From Glandiceps talaboti (lineage: Eukaryota; Hemichordata; Enteropneusta; Spengelidae): a stretch of DNA of 64,000 bases. The DNA lies in NCBI RefSeq assembly GCF_964340395.1, contig NC_135556.1:23556723-23620722 (forward strand), written 5' to 3'. Numbering within the stretch: position 1 is the first letter of the stretch; every line of letters starts with the position of its first letter. Positions 61,196-64,000 of this stretch are shown in pieces. The position numbers and the translations under genes are program-made. The notes beneath the pieces are model-generated. The model did not search any database, was not told the origin of the DNA, and saw only the letters and a program-made list of their open reading frames with translations.

Positions 61196-61547
61196 TGTTG
61201 GGTTCTTATATAGCGCTTTCCCACACCGTGCTCAAAGCGCTTTACAATTATTACCCCTGGCTCGGATCAGAACGGCACAACGGCCCTTTAGTCTTCCTCA
61301 ACTCCCCGGGGAGCATACAATCCATTGCAGCCATTTCAGCGCATAGGATTAAAGCCTTCACATTGCAACCTACATCCTACCAGGTCCCCAATTATACAGC
61401 TGGGTTGACTAAGGCACAGTCGTGGTTCAAATCTTGCCCAAGGACTTTAGCCACTCAGAAACAAACAGCAGGCAGCGACAGTGCTCGAACCTACAACCTG
61501 TAGATTCCAAACCGGTCACGCTAACCATTCACCCATCATGACTCCAC
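61196..61547 (-). mobile_element. tRNA-derived SINE, near-complete copy
   Basis: About 350 bp. Read on the minus strand it begins with a tRNA-like head (TGGAGTCATGATGGGTGAAT, A-box-like TGGTTAGCGTG, B box GGTTCGAG). It continues through AGTCAACCCAGCTGTATAAT and CCAGGGGTAATAATTGT, and ends with AAAGCGCTTTGAGCACGG and GGGAAAGCGCTATATA. The AGCGCTTT inverted pair near the tail is typical of a SINE tail widespread in marine invertebrates. Its head abuts a 25-bp satellite. Frames across it (61056-61503) are not genes. Confidence 0.8.
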
Positions 61548-61557
61548 AGTACACCAT

Positions 61558-62042
61558 GTACATCTTTAAGTGAAAAATACCGTCTACATCTTAAGTGAAA
61601 AATACCGTCTACATCTTAAGTGAAAAATACCGTCTACATCTTAAGTGAAAAATACCGTCTACATCTTAAGTGAAAAATACCATCTACATCTTAAGTGAAA
61701 AATACCGTCTACATCTTAAGTGAAAAATACTGTCTACATCTTAAGTGAATAATACCGTCTACATCTTAAGTGAATAATACCGTCTACATCTTGAGTGAAA
61801 AATACCGTATACAAGTGAAAAATACCATCTACATCTTAAGTAAAAAATACCATCTACATCTTAAGTGAAAAATACCGTCTACATCTTAAGTGAAAAATAC
61901 TGTCTACATCTTAAGTGAATAATACCGTCTACATCTTGAGTGAAAAATACCGTATACAAGTGAAAAATACCATCTACATCTTAAGTAAAAAATACCATCT
62001 ACATCTTAAGTAAAAAATGCCATCTACATCTTAAGTGAAAAG
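61558..62042. repeat. 25-bp satellite array (~19 units)
   Basis: The unit is AAGTGAAAAATACCGTCTAC plus ATCTT. Two units are shortened to ACCGTATACAAGTGAAAAAT (near 61803 and 61950), each embedded in the same run of variant units, showing a segmental duplication of about 150 bp inside the array. It begins about 10 bp from the SINE head. Confidence 0.95.
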
Positions 62043-63858
62043 TAAAACGTGATGATTTGCTAATATTTATACATTAAAAATTACAATTTGTGAAATAATT
62101 TTTGAGTGTCTCGCAACAGAATGTTTCATTAGAATTTATTTCATATTGGTGAGTATTTATAAAATGACTATCACTCTCCATATGAACTTGTGAAAAAAAC
62201 TATTGACACAAGGTTGGACACTATAAGTTATATTTGTATTCTTCCTATGACCTCAATTTGGATTTATCAGGGCATTTACTCTATAATGAAATACTAAAAT
62301 TTGGATTTTTCATTAGGAGATTTATCAGTTTCAATCTCCCTGAGGACTTTTTCACACATTACCTAATGGAATCTCAGTGGAAGGAATTAAAAAGTGAATT
62401 AGTATTTCTTCTGATATACATGTACTATACTATTTTACTCCCTAGGCTTTTATTAAAAATTAAAGATCAAGGGGAAAAATCTAATTTGTCTATTTCTTAC
62501 TGTTTGCAGCTTCCTGTCAAGGGAAATGAAACAAAGTCTTAGTCATGTATATTTCATTGATGGATGATGGACTTTAAACATCCTTTAAACAGTGTTTCTG
62601 TTCATTTCTCCTTTTCTAATTTCATTTTGCAACACTCTTTCAATACGTACACAACCTGTAACCGATAGAATCAAAGGCAGGCTAGTCTCCTTGTTTTATG
62701 TTATTTATTTGCCAAAGGTCAAAAAAAAAATTTACATATCAAGTGAGGAAAATGAAATAATCAAGTAATCACATCGCCAATGAGAAAAAAAAATATGGTA
62801 CCAGTAAGTGGATAGAGTACCACTCACCAAAAATTACAATTGAAAATGATAAAATCTTGGTATGAGCACTGACTATAACAAACTCTGCCATGCAAAACAA
62901 AGTTTAGGTAAGTTTAGCAATGAATGTTGTTTGGTCTAGATGTGTTCAGGGTGCAAAGGGGTTTGATTTCCCAAACACTTTAATCTCTGAGTCACCAAGT
63001 TATTGCTGAAAGGTCTAATCACTGATAAATGACAACATTTCAATGCTTGAGTAGGGTATCCAAAGAGACCAATGTCACTGCATATGTTATTCTATACTGT
63101 CTACACTAAAGAGAGTGACAAACATCGCCTCACTTGGTAAGATTTACTGCACTTTATTTCTAAGTTTTTGAGAAATATTCTGTAGACTCAATGATGACCT
63201 GGATGTGTGTGACTTGATATTGAGAAGCTTGTTCAACATGTAAAGGTTACGTTACAAAGTCACGACTCTGTTCAAATTTAAACGAGTTGGTTACAGATTT
63301 GATAGCTATCACCACTGACAAGACTACATGACTTTGATAGCTTGTAACTAGCTGCCAGCTATTTCTTTATGGGTCATAATCTGGTGTAATATCCCCTCAA
63401 GGCAGAATTTGTGTCTTTGAAAGATGTGTTGTTGTTGTTTTTGGCATTTTGTGTGAGTTGGCCCTTGTGTTGTGTCGAAGTTCATTCAGGTGGTGTTTCA
63501 CTTGGTTTATCTGAATGTATAACATTGGATTAGACTTCACTGTTTTCAAGTTTTTGTTGTTTTGTTAATACATGTTGTTGAATAGGATATGTATTTATTG
63601 TTGGTGTTAGTTAAACAATGGTAGAATACAAAGTTGAAGAGTTTGGCAGTGTCATTATGACATGTTATATAGCATGAATGAGTATTAATACATGCTGTAA
63701 TTGGTGCATCAAGGCATAATTATGGTTAGTTTTACAGGTTTACAGGTTTATGCGAAACTTAGCAACAATGTGAAATATACATAGCGTAAGAGATGGTACT
63801 GCAATGACAGTTCTAAAAATGTTTATTTCAAATGATGAATTTTGACCCAATGTTTATA
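62043..63858. other. Intergenic, left of the edge exon
   Basis: No gene is supported. The 102-codon plus-strand frame at 62234-62542 has no recognisable features. If the minus-strand exon at the right edge is real, its 3' UTR lies at the right end of this stretch. Confidence 0.4.
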
Positions 63859-64000
63859 TTATCTTAGTGCATGAAAACGGTTGAATAACATTAGTGTTTC
63901 CATGGTGATACCACCATCGTAGTTGACATATTGATGTTGATGAACAAAGTAATCGATGAAGTCATAAGTAGCACAGATGAAGACATGGAATTTGTTCACA
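63859..64000 (-). CDS. Possible last coding exon of an unidentified gene, running off the window
   Basis: On the minus strand the window opens with a frame of 46 codons (VNKFHVFICATYDFIDYFVH, then QHQYVNYDGGITMETLMLFN, then RFHALR) and a stop at 63861-63859. No 3' splice site lies inside it, so the exon continues past position 64000. Composition looks protein-like and unlike the surrounding AT-rich sequence, but I do not recognise the family. A chance open frame of this length is possible. Confidence 0.3.
   Translation of the reverse strand, partial: VNKFHVFICATYDFIDYFVHQHQYVNYDGGITMETLMLFNRFHALR

Noticed and set aside
61056-61503. Plus-strand frames across the SINE as a protein
   Set aside because: The DNA is a tRNA-derived SINE also present at 43375-43683; the frames are not conserved between copies.
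61558-62042. Regular short repeats resembling a CRISPR array
   Set aside because: Units are head-to-tail without spacers, in an animal genome with introns and SINEs. This is a satellite.

Overview
This is animal nuclear DNA: the genes are split by GT-AG introns and lie among tRNA-derived SINEs, foldback and inverted-repeat DNA elements, microsatellites and minisatellites. The gene families fit a marine invertebrate, most likely a deuterostome such as a hemichordate or cephalochordate. That placement is an inference; the window holds no diagnostic marker. No viral, retroviral or CRISPR sequence was recognised.

Left part (0-29 kb). AIMP1, the EMAPII-domain scaffold of the multi-tRNA-synthetase complex, lies on the minus strand (six coding exons, 8225 to 647, 309 aa predicted). 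TBCK, a pseudokinase/TBC/rhodanese protein, lies head-to-head on the plus strand (19 coding exons, 11458 to 28553, 904 aa predicted). The same head-to-head pair exists in human, so this is deep microsynteny. A glycine N-acyltransferase-like gene with one uninterrupted reading frame (4264-5097, plus) sits inside an AIMP1 intron on the opposite strand. One TBCK intron (26193-27346) has the 5' splice site and branch site of the minor, U12-type spliceosome. TBCK introns also carry foldback elements and a partial duplication of an exon end with its splice donor.

Middle part (28.5-39.7 kb). I see no gene here. It is a nest of non-autonomous DNA elements: a Harbinger-like MITE with exact TTA target duplications; a roughly 2.6-kb inverted-repeat element whose ends carry a repeated 20-bp palindrome; a small inverted-repeat element followed by its own deleted derivative; and two long foldbacks, one with an 8-bp target duplication.

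Right-centre part (39.7-53.1 kb). Three tandem minus-strand genes of the METTL7/TMT1 thiol S-methyltransferase family each have two coding exons and a phase-0 intron at the same place (after Lys-Pro). They are separated by SINEs, microsatellites and foldbacks.

Right part (53-64 kb). This is gene-poor. It holds two CTCF-like sites, a 19-unit minisatellite of about 72 bp, a near-complete SINE abutting a 25-bp satellite, a possible first coding exon at 58246-58276 (plus), and a possible last coding exon of an unidentified minus-strand gene at the right edge.

All exon boundaries were read by eye from splice consensus, reading phase and remembered family sequences. No alignment or search was run.
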